From NCBI RefSeq assembly GCF_004349355.1, contig NZ_SMFK01000001.1:62001-126000 (forward strand): a stretch of DNA of 64,000 nt. Direction: 5' to 3'. Below are positions 36,707 to 46,734 of this stretch, one piece after another. Under the pieces are notes generated by a model. It did no database searches, was not told where the DNA came from, and saw nothing but the letters and a program-made list of their open reading frames with translations. The position numbers and the translations under genes are program-made. This DNA comes from Flavobacterium cellulosilyticum (GTDB lineage: Bacteria > Bacteroidota > Bacteroidia > Flavobacteriales > Flavobacteriaceae). Each line of letters starts with the position of its first letter. Within the stretch, counting starts at the first letter, position 1.

Positions 36707-38635
36707 TTAATGTTTTGTAGTGTCTATTATAATTTTAGGAACTATCATTTTGCTTTTCAAAATTGAATCTCTCCTTCTCATTTCTTGCTTTACAGCTTCA
36801 GATTGACCTCCCAATTTTGCATATCGATCTTGCAGGCTTCTTTCTAGAATTCTTTTTTCTAAATCAGTTCGAGTAATTTTGTTTCTTAGATATTTTTCAA
36901 TCATTAAACTGGCAATAGGACCAGCTATAGTAGCTCCAAATCCTCCATTTTCAATCATTACTGCAATGGCTATTTTTGGATTATCTTTTGGGGCAAAAGC
37001 AACAAAAATAGAGTGGTCTTCCATTTTTGTTCTTACACCATTGATTTTTGCATAATTCTCGGCAGTACCCGTTTTACCGCAAATATCAATTCCTTCAACT
37101 CGAAGAGAACTTGCTGTTCCAAGATTATACACATCAAACAAACCACTTATCATAGGTTTAAAATGTTTTTTATCGATTGTTGTAACATGTTTAGTTGTAA
37201 ACTTGGCGTCTATTTTTTGACCTTGAATTTTTTTGATGATATGAGGTGTAAAATAATACCCTTCATTAGCTACAGTAGCCATCATATTGGCCAATTGGAT
37301 AGGAGTCATCAATACTTCTCCTTGACCAATAGCATTCGATATAATAGTTTTACCACTATAACCCCAACCAGGATACATTTTTTTATAGGTATTAGAGGTA
37401 GGCACTTTTCCTCTTTTACCTGTAGGTAAATCATACCCCATAAATTGGCCGAGACCAAAACTTTTTACATGATTACTCCAAGTATCTACAGCAAAGGGTG
37501 TATTGGAATATTTTCCAATAATACGCAAATAAACATTGGCAAAATAAGTATTACAAGAATTGTATATCCCATTATGCAATTGATGCGGACCAAAACCATG
37601 ACACTTCATAAATCTTCCGGGTGCATAACTAAACCCATGATGACACATAAAAGTAGTTTGTTCGTCAATTACTTTTTCTTGAAGACCTACAAGTCCTGTT
37701 AATATCTTAAATGGAGAACCTGGAGGATATTCCGCCAAAAGTCCCCTGTCATATAAAGGTTTTGCAATCGAATCACGGTATAATAAGGTGTAATTCTTTG
37801 AACGTTGACGCCCCACTAAAATAGCTGGATCATAAGAAGGCGCAGTTACAAGGGCTAAAATCTCACCCGTTTTGGGTTCAATTGCAACAATACCACCTCT
37901 TTTATTAATCATCAATTCCTCACCATACTCTTGAAGTACTGCATCGAGGGTTAAGTTTATATCTTCTCCTTGAACAGAAATAGTATCATATTTCCCTTCT
38001 TTAAAAGAACCAATTTCGCGATTGTATTTGTCTTTTTGATAGTATTTCACACCTTTTATGCCGCGTAACACTTCTTCATAACTTTCCTCAACTCCTTGCC
38101 TTCCAATTAAATCACCACTATTGTAATAAGGGTTTTTGGCAATTAATTTTTCGTTTACTTGAGTAATAAATCCAAAAACATTCGCCCCATAATTAACTTG
38201 ATAATCTCTCAAAGAACGTTTTTGAAAATAAAATCCCTCAAATTTTCTAATTTTTTCTTGAAATGCTGCAAATTCACTTTTATTTAATTGGGCTAAAAAA
38301 ACAGAAGGTAATCTTGGGCTATACACTTTAGCCTTGGCTATTTTTTCAACATAATCCTCCTTTGTAATGTCTAATAATTGACAAAATTCTAAGGTGTCAA
38401 TATTTTTCAATTCCCTTGGAATTACCATTATATCATAAGAAGGCTGATTTGCTACTAATAATTTTCCATTTCTATCGTAAATGTAACCTCTTTCAGGATA
38501 ATCATATTTTATTTTAATTGCATTATTATCTGATTTTAATTTGTAAGAATCGTCAATAATTTGCAAATAAAACAAACGCAATACAAGTAGAATTGCTGCT
38601 ATAATAATTAAAGAAGGGAGCAATACTTTTCTCAT
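36707..38635 (-). CDS. mrdA: Penicillin-binding protein 2 (elongation transpeptidase)
   Basis: The 642-residue class B PBP cross-links peptidoglycan during cell elongation. An N-terminal membrane anchor (residues ~5-25) is followed by the dimerisation/pedestal domain (YPERGYIYDRNGKLLVAN) and the transpeptidase domain. The catalytic motifs are SPFK (307-310), SCN (360-362) and KTGT near 525. Its start overlaps mreD by four bases, which indicates translational coupling. RodA, its glycosyltransferase partner, follows. Confidence 0.95.
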   Translation of the reverse strand: MRKVLLPSLIIIAAILLVLRLFYLQIIDDSYKLKSDNNAIKIKYDYPERGYIYDRNGKLLVANQPSYDIMVIPRELKNIDTLEFCQLLDITKEDYVEKIAKAKVYSPRLPSVFLAQLNKSEFAAFQEKIRKFEGFYFQKRSLRDYQVNYGANVFGFITQVNEKLIAKNPYYNSGDLIGRQGVEESYEEVLRGIKGVKYYQKDKYNREIGSFKEGKYDTISVQGEDINLTLDAVLQEYGEELMINKRGGIVAIEPKTGEILALVTAPSYDPAILVGRQRSKNYTLLYRDSIAKPLYDRGLLAEYPPGSPFKILTGLVGLQEKVIDEQTTFMCHHGFSYAPGRFMKCHGFGPHQLHNGIYNSCNTYFANVYLRIIGKYSNTPFAVDTWSNHVKSFGLGQFMGYDLPTGKRGKVPTSNTYKKMYPGWGYSGKTIISNAIGQGEVLMTPIQLANMMATVANEGYYFTPHIIKKIQGQKIDAKFTTKHVTTIDKKHFKPMISGLFDVYNLGTASSLRVEGIDICGKTGTAENYAKINGVRTKMEDHSIFVAFAPKDNPKIAIAVMIENGGFGATIAGPIASLMIEKYLRNKITRTDLEKRILERSLQDRYAKLGGQSEAVKQEMRRRDSILKSKMIVPKIIIDTTKH

Positions 38636-39138
38636 CTTCTATTTGGCTTAATAAGATATATTATTATTATGCATAGTATAATAGTAAAAACAGTACTTAA
38701 TACCGTTCTAATTAAAATATCCCAGAAAAAACTAAATTGGAATGCCTCCAATATGAATAAGACAAAATGATGAATTAACACCGAAAACAAAATAAACGAA
38801 AATCGTTCTGGAGTAATTACGTCATTTAACTTAATAGTCTGGTATTCATAACTAAGTCCAAAAGAAAACTTAAAAAGATAGGGTCGGTAATAGGCCAAAA
38901 TCAAACATGCAGCAGTATGAATTCCACCTGAATTACTAAACACATCCATTGTTAATCCTAAAAGAAAACTAGCTAATAATAGTCCAAATTTATTACTGTT
39001 TACTGGGTATAATATGATAAATAAGACATAAGGAAACGGACTTATATATCCCAAAAAATTCATATTATTAAAAATAATAATTTGAACTGCCAACAAGAGC
39101 AGAAATCTAAAAGTATTTATGAATAATACGTTATTCAT
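38632..39138 (-). CDS. mreD: Rod-shape determining protein MreD
   Basis: The 168-residue protein has about five membrane segments and fits MreD, the poorly conserved inner-membrane partner of MreC. Identification relies mainly on its position between mreC and mrdA and on overall hydropathy. It overlaps mreC by eight bases and mrdA by four. Confidence 0.9.
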   Translation of the reverse strand: MNNVLFINTFRFLLLLAVQIIIFNNMNFLGYISPFPYVLFIILYPVNSNKFGLLLASFLLGLTMDVFSNSGGIHTAACLILAYYRPYLFKFSFGLSYEYQTIKLNDVITPERFSFILFSVLIHHFVLFILEAFQFSFFWDILIRTVLSTVFTIILCIIIIYLIKPNRR

Positions 39139-39955
39139 TTTTACGTCCTTTTTCTAAATTAATAATTTCTTCTCGATCTTTGCTTTTTATGATATATACA
39201 TGTCCTAGATTAGTCATGTCGTTGAACAGTTTTATGTTCAATGTATAATAATGCGTTTGATTATCTACATATATTCTGTCTATTGTTCCAATATTAATGT
39301 TTTCAGGAAATATTACAGATTGTCCACCAGTTACAATAGTATCGCCTTTTCTAATGGCTGCTAAACGGGGAACGTCTATTAATTGAGCATAACCGGTACT
39401 TTTACCATTCCAAACTAAAGAACCAAAGTGATTTGATTTTTTAATTTTTGCGTTAATTTGAGATTTGACATTCAAAATACTTACTACAGTAGAATAATTA
39501 GGTGAGACATTATCAATAATTCCCACGAGTCCTAAACTATTTACTACACCCATATCCGATTTTACGCCTTGATTAGCTCCAGAATTTAAGGTTAGGAAAT
39601 TTTCGTATGAATTAAAGGAATTATGAATCACTTTTGACACAATAATATCAGTATCACGCATCCCTTTTACACTGTCCAATTTAGAAATTGCAGTAGAGTC
39701 TTTTAAATCAAAAAGGTAGCTTCTTAATTTAGCATTTTCTTGGGCTAGCATCTCATTTTGAGTTCTCAAATTAAGATATTCACTCACATTATTTATTTTT
39801 TCATAAACTCCGCCGCTCACAAAATTGGCCGAACTGATTACTTTACTTCGGTGATAGGAATGAGATTGAATCGTCAGAAATAACGAAATACCCAAAAGCA
39901 GCAAAAACAGTAATCTATTACTGTTTTTATAAATAAAATTAAATATTTGCTGCAT
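39131..39955 (-). CDS. mreC: Rod-shape determining protein MreC
   Basis: The 274-residue protein has an N-terminal membrane anchor (LLFLLLLGISLFLTIQS), a short coiled-coil region (residues ~60-90) and the MreC beta-rich periplasmic domain (GVVNSLGLVGIIDNVSPNYS, NHFGSLVWNGKSTGYAQL). MreC links MreB filaments to the PBP2-RodA pair. It is 52 bases downstream of mreB. Confidence 0.94.
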   Translation of the reverse strand: MQQIFNFIYKNSNRLLFLLLLGISLFLTIQSHSYHRSKVISSANFVSGGVYEKINNVSEYLNLRTQNEMLAQENAKLRSYLFDLKDSTAISKLDSVKGMRDTDIIVSKVIHNSFNSYENFLTLNSGANQGVKSDMGVVNSLGLVGIIDNVSPNYSTVVSILNVKSQINAKIKKSNHFGSLVWNGKSTGYAQLIDVPRLAAIRKGDTIVTGGQSVIFPENINIGTIDRIYVDNQTHYYTLNIKLFNDMTNLGHVYIIKSKDREEIINLEKGRKNE

Positions 39956-40007
39956 TTTATACCTGTATATTATATTTAATAAACTATTAAAAAAAACTAA
40001 TAAAGTC

Positions 40008-41036
40008 TTATTTAATTAAAACACTTTTAAATTTCACAATATTTTTTAGTGCCATACCCGTTCCTCTAACTACTGCTCTTAATGGGTCTTCGGCGATATA
40101 AACAGGTAAATCTGTTTTTTGTGAAATTCTCTTATCCAATCCTCTCAACATCGAACCTCCACCGGCAAGATAAATTCCAGTATTGTAAATATCCGCCGCT
40201 AATTCTGGTGGTGTTTGAGATAAAGTTTCCATTACAGCATCTTCAATTCTTTGAATAGATTTATCCAATGCTTTTGCAATTTCACGGTAAGAAACCGAAA
40301 CTTGTTTTGGTTTTCCAGTTAGTAAATCTCTACCTTGAACAGACATTTCCTCAGGAGGAGTTTCTAAATCTTCAATAGCAGCACCAACTTGTATTTTTAT
40401 TTTCTCCGCAGTGCTTTCACCCACAAAAAGGTTGTGTTGTGTACGCATATAATATACGATGTCATTGGTAAAAACATCACCAGCAATTTTTACTGATTTG
40501 TCACAAACAATCCCACCTAATGCGATAACTGCAATTTCAGTAGTCCCACCACCTATATCGACAATCATATTTCCTTTAGGCTGCATAATATCTATTCCGA
40601 TACCTATCGCTGCTGCCATTGGTTCATGAATCAAATATACTTCTTTACCATTTACTCTTTCACATGATTCTTTTACTGCACGCATTTCTACTTCAGTAAT
40701 TCCAGAAGGAATACAAACCACCATTCTTAGTGCTGGAGTAAACATTCTTTTTTTCAATGCTGGAATACTTTTAATAAGCATACTTATCATTTTTTCAGAA
40801 GCATCAAAATCTGCAATTACACCATCTTTCAATGGTCGTATTGTTTTAATGTTTTCATGGGTCTTCCCCTGCATCATACTGGCTTCTTTACCAACTGCTA
40901 TAATTTTTCCAGATACTCTATCTCTAGCAACTATCGATGGACTGTCAATTACGACTTTATCATTATGTATGATTAAAGTATTTGCGGTACCAAGGTCTAT
41001 CGCAATATCCTCGGTCATGAAATCAAAAAATCCCAT
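40008..41036 (-). CDS. mreB: Cell shape actin homologue MreB
   Basis: The 342-residue actin-family ATPase forms membrane-bound filaments that direct lateral wall synthesis. The first phosphate motif is IAIDLGTANTLI, the second is MIVDIGGGTTEIAVIA, and the adenosine region is GIYLAGGGSMLRGLD. All are intact and the length is normal. It heads the mreBCD-mrdA-rodA run and lies 53 bases downstream of purH, so purine synthesis and shape genes may share a transcript. Confidence 0.97.
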   Translation of the reverse strand: MGFFDFMTEDIAIDLGTANTLIIHNDKVVIDSPSIVARDRVSGKIIAVGKEASMMQGKTHENIKTIRPLKDGVIADFDASEKMISMLIKSIPALKKRMFTPALRMVVCIPSGITEVEMRAVKESCERVNGKEVYLIHEPMAAAIGIGIDIMQPKGNMIVDIGGGTTEIAVIALGGIVCDKSVKIAGDVFTNDIVYYMRTQHNLFVGESTAEKIKIQVGAAIEDLETPPEEMSVQGRDLLTGKPKQVSVSYREIAKALDKSIQRIEDAVMETLSQTPPELAADIYNTGIYLAGGGSMLRGLDKRISQKTDLPVYIAEDPLRAVVRGTGMALKNIVKFKSVLIK

Positions 41037-41089
41037 AAATTTTTGTGGGTTTAAAAGTTATAAATTTGAAACGTACAAAGCTAATCAAA

Positions 41090-42616
41090 TTAATGTTTGA
41101 AATGACGTGTTCCAGTAAATACCATTGCAACTTTATTTTCATTGCAATAATTAATACTTAATTCGTCTTTAATTGATCCTCCAGGTTGAATCACTGCTGT
41201 AATTCCTGCCTTTTTGGCAATTTCTACGCAATCTGGAAAAGGAAAAAAAGCATCACTTGCCATCGAAGCTCCTTCAAGACTAAATCCAAAAACTTTTGCT
41301 TTTTCTATAGCTTGCAAAAGCGCATCGACTCTTGATGTTTGTCCCGTTCCGGAAGAAATTAAAGTACCATTTTTAGCAAACACAATTGTATTTGATTTGG
41401 TGTTTTTACATACTTTAGATGCAAAAATCAAGTCTTTTACCTCTTGCTCTGTAGGTGATGTTATAGTAACGGTTTTTAAGTCAGCTTTAGTATCTGTGAT
41501 ATTATTTCTATCTTGAATTAAAAGTCCATTCAAACAAGTTCGCACCTGTTTTTGGGGTAATTCAACTTCATTTTGAATCAAAATAATTCTATTTTTCTTT
41601 TCTTGCAATATAGGCAGAGCCGCTTCATCATAACTTGGAGCAATTACAACTTCACAAAATAATTTGTTTATTTCTGTTGCGGTTGCAACATCAATTTTCG
41701 TGTTTGCAATTAAAACCCCTCCAAAAGCTGAAGTTGGATCGCAAGCCAAAGCTATATTATATGCTTCGCTAATTGATGCTCTTGTTGCTAAACCACATGC
41801 ATTATTATGTTTCAAGATAGCAAACGTAGGACCGTCATTTTTGAATTCGTTAATCAAGTTAACTGCCGCATCAACATCTAATAAATTATTGTATGACAAT
41901 TCTTTTCCATGAACTTTTTTGAATATAGCGTCAAAATCACCAAAGAAAAATCCCTTTTGATGTGGATTTTCTCCATATCTCAAAACTTGTCCATCAGCAA
42001 TACTTGTTTTAAAAATTGTCTCGTCAGTATTGAAATAATTAAAAATTGCAGTGTCGTAATGGGATGATGTATGGAATGCTTTAGTAGCCAATAATCGTCT
42101 ATTTTCTAAAGTTGTTGCTCCATTTTGAGTACTAATCATATCTAAAAGCAAACTATATTCAGCAACTGAAGCTACTATAACTGTATCCTTGAAATTTTTT
42201 GCAGCAGCACGAATTAAAGAAATCCCGCCAATATCAATTTTTTCGATAATATCCGACTCACTTGCGCCAGAAGCTACCGTTTTTTCGAAAGGATATAAAT
42301 CAACAATTACCAAATCAATTTGCGGAATCTCATATTCTCGCATTTGCTCTATATCTGTTGCATTATCTTGGCGATTTAAAATACCTCCAAAAACTTTTGG
42401 ATGCAAAGTTTTCACCCTTCCACCAAGTATAGATGGATATGAAGTTACATCTTCTACTGGTACAACTGGAATACCCAAGTTTTTAATAAACTCTTCAGTT
42501 CCTCCAGTGGAGTAAAAAATAACATTTTGCTCGTGTAATTTTTGTATTATAGGTTCCAAACCTTCTTTTGAGAAGACAGAAATTAATGCCGATTTGATTG
42601 TTTTAGTTGTACTCAT
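41090..42616 (-). CDS. purH: Bifunctional AICAR formyltransferase/IMP cyclohydrolase
   Basis: The 508-residue enzyme performs the last two steps of IMP synthesis. The N-terminal IMP cyclohydrolase (MGS-like) domain has FYSTGGTEEFI and LGGRVKTLHPKVFGGIL. The C-terminal formyltransferase domain has the conserved LKHNNACGLA with the catalytic Lys-His, and FFPFPDCVE near 460. The promoter at 42641-42672 is well formed. Confidence 0.97.
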   Translation of the reverse strand: MSTTKTIKSALISVFSKEGLEPIIQKLHEQNVIFYSTGGTEEFIKNLGIPVVPVEDVTSYPSILGGRVKTLHPKVFGGILNRQDNATDIEQMREYEIPQIDLVIVDLYPFEKTVASGASESDIIEKIDIGGISLIRAAAKNFKDTVIVASVAEYSLLLDMISTQNGATTLENRRLLATKAFHTSSHYDTAIFNYFNTDETIFKTSIADGQVLRYGENPHQKGFFFGDFDAIFKKVHGKELSYNNLLDVDAAVNLINEFKNDGPTFAILKHNNACGLATRASISEAYNIALACDPTSAFGGVLIANTKIDVATATEINKLFCEVVIAPSYDEAALPILQEKKNRIILIQNEVELPQKQVRTCLNGLLIQDRNNITDTKADLKTVTITSPTEQEVKDLIFASKVCKNTKSNTIVFAKNGTLISSGTGQTSRVDALLQAIEKAKVFGFSLEGASMASDAFFPFPDCVEIAKKAGITAVIQPGGSIKDELSINYCNENKVAMVFTGTRHFKH

Positions 42617-42640
42617 TGTGTAGTTAGAATTTTAATGGTG

Positions 42641-42672
42641 CAAAAGTAGTTTTTTTGATGATAAAATTCAAA
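42641..42672 (-). promoter_or_regulatory. Promoter of purH
   Basis: On the minus strand TTTG (42672-42669) is followed after exactly 20 bases by TACTTTTG (42648-42641), a full Bacteroidota -33/-7 match about 25 bases before the ATG. Confidence 0.7.
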
Positions 42673-42780
42673 TCTATTTCTGTAACAATATTTAAAATAA
42701 CAACACCAATGATATAAAGTTGATTCATTAGGTTTATGACTATTTTTTTTGCAATTTTACAATAACAAAAACCGCCTTTT

Positions 42781-44034
42781 ATGTTCGTTTACTTTAGACT
42801 TTTATCAGAGAGTTTCCGCTTTGCAACGAATGCATTACGAAGCAATAAATTGAGAACTCTATTATCTTTATTAGGCGTTACTATTGGAATTTTTTCAATA
42901 ATCGCAGTACTTGCTGCAGTAGATTCATTGGACAGAAAAATCACAAAAGATTTAAGCTCTTTAGACAAAAACACTATTTATTTAATGAACCGATCTTTTG
43001 GACCTTCTGACATCCCAAGATGGAAAAGAGAACAATTTCCGAATGTGAAATATTCCGAATATATTTATTTAAAAAGTTCGATGACCAATACAGACCAAAT
43101 GGGTTTTCAAATATTCACTGGTAGAGAATCTATCAAATACGAATCAAAAACTGTCAGCGACGTGAATATGGTTCCTGTTTCGTACGAATTCATAGACATT
43201 CAAGGACTTGAATTTGAAGAAGGTCGATTTTACACAGAATCCGAAGCCAATTCTGCTGCAACAGTAGTAGTGTTAGGTAAAGATATTGCCGTATCCTTAT
43301 TTGGTGACAGCGAAGCTATTGGCAAAAAAGTGCGTTTGTACGGTCAGCGTTTTACGGTAATTGGAGTTTTAACCAAAAAAGGGGATGGCCTATCTATTGG
43401 GAATAACAATGACACTTCGGCTTTTATTCCAGTGAATTTCGCCAGACAATTGTATGGTGACAATAATAAAAATTCCGTCAACGTCATTATTTTCAAACCT
43501 CAAAAAGATGTTGATATGGGTGCTTACAAAGCTGAAATCACACAGAAATTAAGAAATATTCGCGGATTGAAAGACGGAGAAATTGATGATTTTTTCATTA
43601 ATGTTTTTTCTGGTTTCACTGATTTGATAGATGTTATTATTTCCAAAATGAATTTAGTAGGTTGGGTCATAAGTGGTTTTTCACTTCTTGTTGGTGGTTT
43701 TGGAATTGCTAATATTATGTTTGTATCTGTAAAAGAGCGAACCAATCTCATTGGAATCCAAAAATCTTTGGGTGCCAAAAACCGATTTATATTATTTCAA
43801 TTCTTGTTCGAAGCTATTATTCTCTCCGTAATTGGCGGGATAATTGGCTTATTTATGGTTTGGATAATTGCACTTATTTTGACTAAAGCGCTAGATTTTG
43901 ATTTTATTTTAGGCTTGGGCAATATCCTTTTAGGAACTGGACTTGCCGCATTTATCGGATTAATCTCTGGAATTCTTCCTGCCATTTCTGCTTCCAAATT
44001 AGATCCTGTCGAGGCAATTAGAACAGGGATGTAA
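42781..44034 (+). CDS. ABC transporter permease, MacB/FtsX type
   Basis: The 417-residue protein has the MacB-like layout: an N-terminal membrane helix (residues ~22-45, LRTLLSLLGVTIGIFSIIAV), a large periplasmic domain (~50-285) and three C-terminal helices within an FtsX domain (VKERTNLIGIQKSLGAKN, LISGILPAISASKLDPVEAI). No ATPase gene is adjacent, so its partner is encoded elsewhere. Cargo is unknown; members include antibiotic, lipoprotein and peptide exporters. Confidence 0.88.
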   Translation: MFVYFRLLSESFRFATNALRSNKLRTLLSLLGVTIGIFSIIAVLAAVDSLDRKITKDLSSLDKNTIYLMNRSFGPSDIPRWKREQFPNVKYSEYIYLKSSMTNTDQMGFQIFTGRESIKYESKTVSDVNMVPVSYEFIDIQGLEFEEGRFYTESEANSAATVVVLGKDIAVSLFGDSEAIGKKVRLYGQRFTVIGVLTKKGDGLSIGNNNDTSAFIPVNFARQLYGDNNKNSVNVIIFKPQKDVDMGAYKAEITQKLRNIRGLKDGEIDDFFINVFSGFTDLIDVIISKMNLVGWVISGFSLLVGGFGIANIMFVSVKERTNLIGIQKSLGAKNRFILFQFLFEAIILSVIGGIIGLFMVWIIALILTKALDFDFILGLGNILLGTGLAAFIGLISGILPAISASKLDPVEAIRTGM

Positions 44035-44039
44035 TTTTT

Positions 44040-44070
44040 TAGTGGTCAATGGTCAGACTTTTTAGTGAGC
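44040..44070. repeat. Weak heptamer-like repeat after the ABC permease gene
   Basis: AGTGGTC and AATGGTC are adjacent near 44041-44054 and echo the GGTCAAT units at 17321. Further units are too degenerate to define. Confidence 0.35.
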
Positions 44071-44199
44071 AGTTTACAATTGAAGCTAAAGTCATTTAGG
44101 AAAGAGAAGGAATCCCAAATAATTTAGTTTTACACAATAATAGCACAACGGAATACTTTAACTATTTTGCATAAATTGTCACTTCAAAAATTCACAGAA

Positions 44200-45306
44200 A
44201 TGAAAAATAAATTATTACCTATTATTGTTTTACTATTATTAATCGCCACAAATATAAGTTCCTTATTCGCCCAAAACAATGAACTCAGATCCGATATCAT
44301 TGTGGCTGCAGATGGCAGTGGCAATTACTCAAAAGTACAGGATGCTTTTAATGCTGTAAAAGACAACAATTTAAAACCAACAATTATTTTTGTCAAAGCG
44401 GGTATCTATAAAGAAAAACTTATACTAAATGCTCAAAAAAAGAATGTAAGTCTAATAGGGGAATCATATAAAAACACCATTCTTACTTTTGATGACTATG
44501 CCAAAATTGCTGGTGGTACGGATAAATCGTGTAGTACATTAATTGAAGCCGATGATTTTTTTGCAGAAAATATCACTTTCGAGAACACCATAGACAGCCG
44601 ATTAGACAAATACAATGAAGGAGGACAAGGAGTTGCATTAATGATTACAGGTGATAGAGGAATTTTTCATAATTGTAAAATAACTGGTTTTCAAGACAGC
44701 TTTTTTCTTAAAAGCAACAAAAGAACTTATATAAAAGATTGCATTATTGACGGAACTACCGATTTTATTTTTGGTTCAGGCATCGCATTATTCGAAAATT
44801 GTTTTATTCGCAACCGAAAAGATTCTCATATTACCGCTGCAAAACAAACCGTTGAAAAAAGCAAATATGGCTTTGTTTTTAAAGATTGTGTTATCCTAAA
44901 ATATCCCGGAGAAAACGTCACCAACGCCACTTTAGGCAGACCATGGGGAGCTGGAGCAAATGTTGTCTTCTTACATTCCTATATAGGATCGCAAATTAAG
45001 GCTGATGGTTGGTCGGTTTGGACAAAAGAACCTGCCAAAAATGGATTTGATAATTGGCAAACAACTTATTTTGGCGAATACAACTGTTTTGGACCAGGCT
45101 TCAAACCTACAAGCAGATTGTCTTGGACACATCAGCTTAGTGAAACTGAAGCTTTAGAATACACAAAAGAAAAGATATTCGCAGCCAATACCACAACTGA
45201 TGTTAAACTTGAAAGCGATTGGAATCCAATATTGAAAAATGATAGCTGCCATTCTATATTACCTACTAAAAATGTAGTAGAAAATACTATTGAAGCTACT
45301 TTTTAA
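44200..45306 (+). CDS. Pectinesterase family protein (CE8)
   Basis: The 368-residue exported enzyme resembles plant/bacterial pectin methylesterases, which remove methyl groups from homogalacturonan. The signal peptide ends near SSLFAQ. The four CE8 active-site segments are present: GGQGVAL, ITGFQDSFF (Gln and Asp), DGTTDFIFGSG (Asp) and LGRPWG (Arg). Right-handed beta-helix repeats fill the body. There is no SusC/SusD pair or polysaccharide lyase beside it, so it stands alone here. Start MKNKLLP at 44200 is preferred over an upstream ATG-like TTG. Confidence 0.92.
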   Translation: MKNKLLPIIVLLLLIATNISSLFAQNNELRSDIIVAADGSGNYSKVQDAFNAVKDNNLKPTIIFVKAGIYKEKLILNAQKKNVSLIGESYKNTILTFDDYAKIAGGTDKSCSTLIEADDFFAENITFENTIDSRLDKYNEGGQGVALMITGDRGIFHNCKITGFQDSFFLKSNKRTYIKDCIIDGTTDFIFGSGIALFENCFIRNRKDSHITAAKQTVEKSKYGFVFKDCVILKYPGENVTNATLGRPWGAGANVVFLHSYIGSQIKADGWSVWTKEPAKNGFDNWQTTYFGEYNCFGPGFKPTSRLSWTHQLSETEALEYTKEKIFAANTTTDVKLESDWNPILKNDSCHSILPTKNVVENTIEATF

Positions 45307-45368
45307 CAATGATTTTATTGGCTAGTTTAATTCATAAATAACCTATACGCTACTATTATTTCAAAACG

Positions 45369-45376
45369 TATCTTTG
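45369..45376 (+). promoter_or_regulatory. Candidate -7 element of the HMG-CoA reductase gene
   Basis: TATCTTTG matches the consensus 29 bases before the ATG at 45405. No clear -33 element is present. Confidence 0.5.
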
Positions 45377-45404
45377 CTACTTCAAAAACTGTTATCTAAA
45401 AAAT

Positions 45405-46727
45405 ATGAGTAACGCCATCGCTGGATTTTCTAAATTATCCCAAGAAGAAAAAATAAACTGGATTGCCAATACCTATTTTTCTAATCCACAAGTAGCTATT
45501 TCACTTCTAAAAAGTTATTGGAACACTGACGAAAAAGTCCAAAAATTACATGATGAATTCATCGAAAATACGATAAGCAATTTTTATATTCCTCTAGGAA
45601 TTGCCCCTAATTTTCTAATCAATGGAGAATACCACACCATTCCAATGGCAATTGAGGAAAGTTCGGTTGTGGCAGCAGCTTCAAAAGCAGCGAAATTCTG
45701 GTCAACTCGCGGCGGTTTCAAAACGATGGTAATCAATACTGAAAAAATTGGTCAAGTTCATTTTATTTTTGAAGGAGACGCATTAAAATTAGAAACATTC
45801 TTTAATAAAATCAAATCTCATTTTTTTATCCAAACTGAAAGCATCACTAAAAACATGCAAAAAAGAGGGGGTGGAATTCTAGATATAGAACTTAAAAACA
45901 AAGTTAATTTATTACCAAACTATTTTCAATTACACGCTACTTTTGACACCAAAGATAGTATGGGAGCGAATTTCATCAATTCCTGTTTGGAGCAATTTGC
46001 CAAAACATTAAAAGAGGAAGCCTTACTCTATGATGCATTTTCAGAATCAGAAAAAGACATAGAAGTGGTGATGAGTATTCTCTCTAACTACGTTCCCAAC
46101 TGCATCGTTCGTGCTGAAGTTTCTTGCCCGATTGATTATTTAGTTGAAAAACACATACCGAATCCAAAAGCATTTGCCGAGCGATTTGTTCGAGCGGTTC
46201 AAATTGCCGAAGTAGAACCTTTTCGAGCAGTGACACATAACAAAGGAATCATGAATGGAGTTGATGCTGTGGTGCTTGCAACTGGGAATGATTTTCGTGC
46301 TGTCGAAGCTGGAATTCATGCTTATGCTTCTCGAAATGGAACTTATTCTAGTTTATCTCACGCTAAAATAGAAAATGACATTTTTACTTTTTGGCTAGAA
46401 ATCCCCTTAGCATTAGGTACTGTTGGCGGTTTGACAACTTTGCATCCCTTAGTTAAATTATCATTAGAAATTTTACAAAACCCATCTGCCGAAGAGTTAA
46501 TGCAATTTGTTGCTGTTGCTGGTTTGGCGCAAAATTTTGCAGCTTTGCGTTCTTTAACTACAACTGGAATTCAGGACGGACACATGAAAATGCATTTGAA
46601 CAACATCCTGAATCAATTTGAAGCTACCGAGGAGGAACGTCATTTGATTCGAAAACATTTCAAGCATCATATTGTTTCACACAGTGGGGTTGTAGATTTT
46701 ATTGAGAATTTAAGGAAACTTGAATAA
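45405..46727 (+). CDS. Hydroxymethylglutaryl-CoA reductase, class II type
   Basis: The 440-residue enzyme interconverts HMG-CoA and mevalonate. Class II features are the N-terminal GFSKLSQEEKINWI, the substrate segment IPMAIEESSVVAAASKAAKFW, the NKGIMNGVDAVVLATGND core with the conserved Lys and Asp, and a C-terminal flap ending near FKHHIVSHSG with the catalytic His. In Bacteroidota this class works in the mevalonate route to isoprenoids rather than in degradation, supported here by the GHMP kinase next door. Confidence 0.95.
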   Translation: MSNAIAGFSKLSQEEKINWIANTYFSNPQVAISLLKSYWNTDEKVQKLHDEFIENTISNFYIPLGIAPNFLINGEYHTIPMAIEESSVVAAASKAAKFWSTRGGFKTMVINTEKIGQVHFIFEGDALKLETFFNKIKSHFFIQTESITKNMQKRGGGILDIELKNKVNLLPNYFQLHATFDTKDSMGANFINSCLEQFAKTLKEEALLYDAFSESEKDIEVVMSILSNYVPNCIVRAEVSCPIDYLVEKHIPNPKAFAERFVRAVQIAEVEPFRAVTHNKGIMNGVDAVVLATGNDFRAVEAGIHAYASRNGTYSSLSHAKIENDIFTFWLEIPLALGTVGGLTTLHPLVKLSLEILQNPSAEELMQFVAVAGLAQNFAALRSLTTTGIQDGHMKMHLNNILNQFEATEEERHLIRKHFKHHIVSHSGVVDFIENLRKLE

Positions 46728-46734
46728 TATAAGC

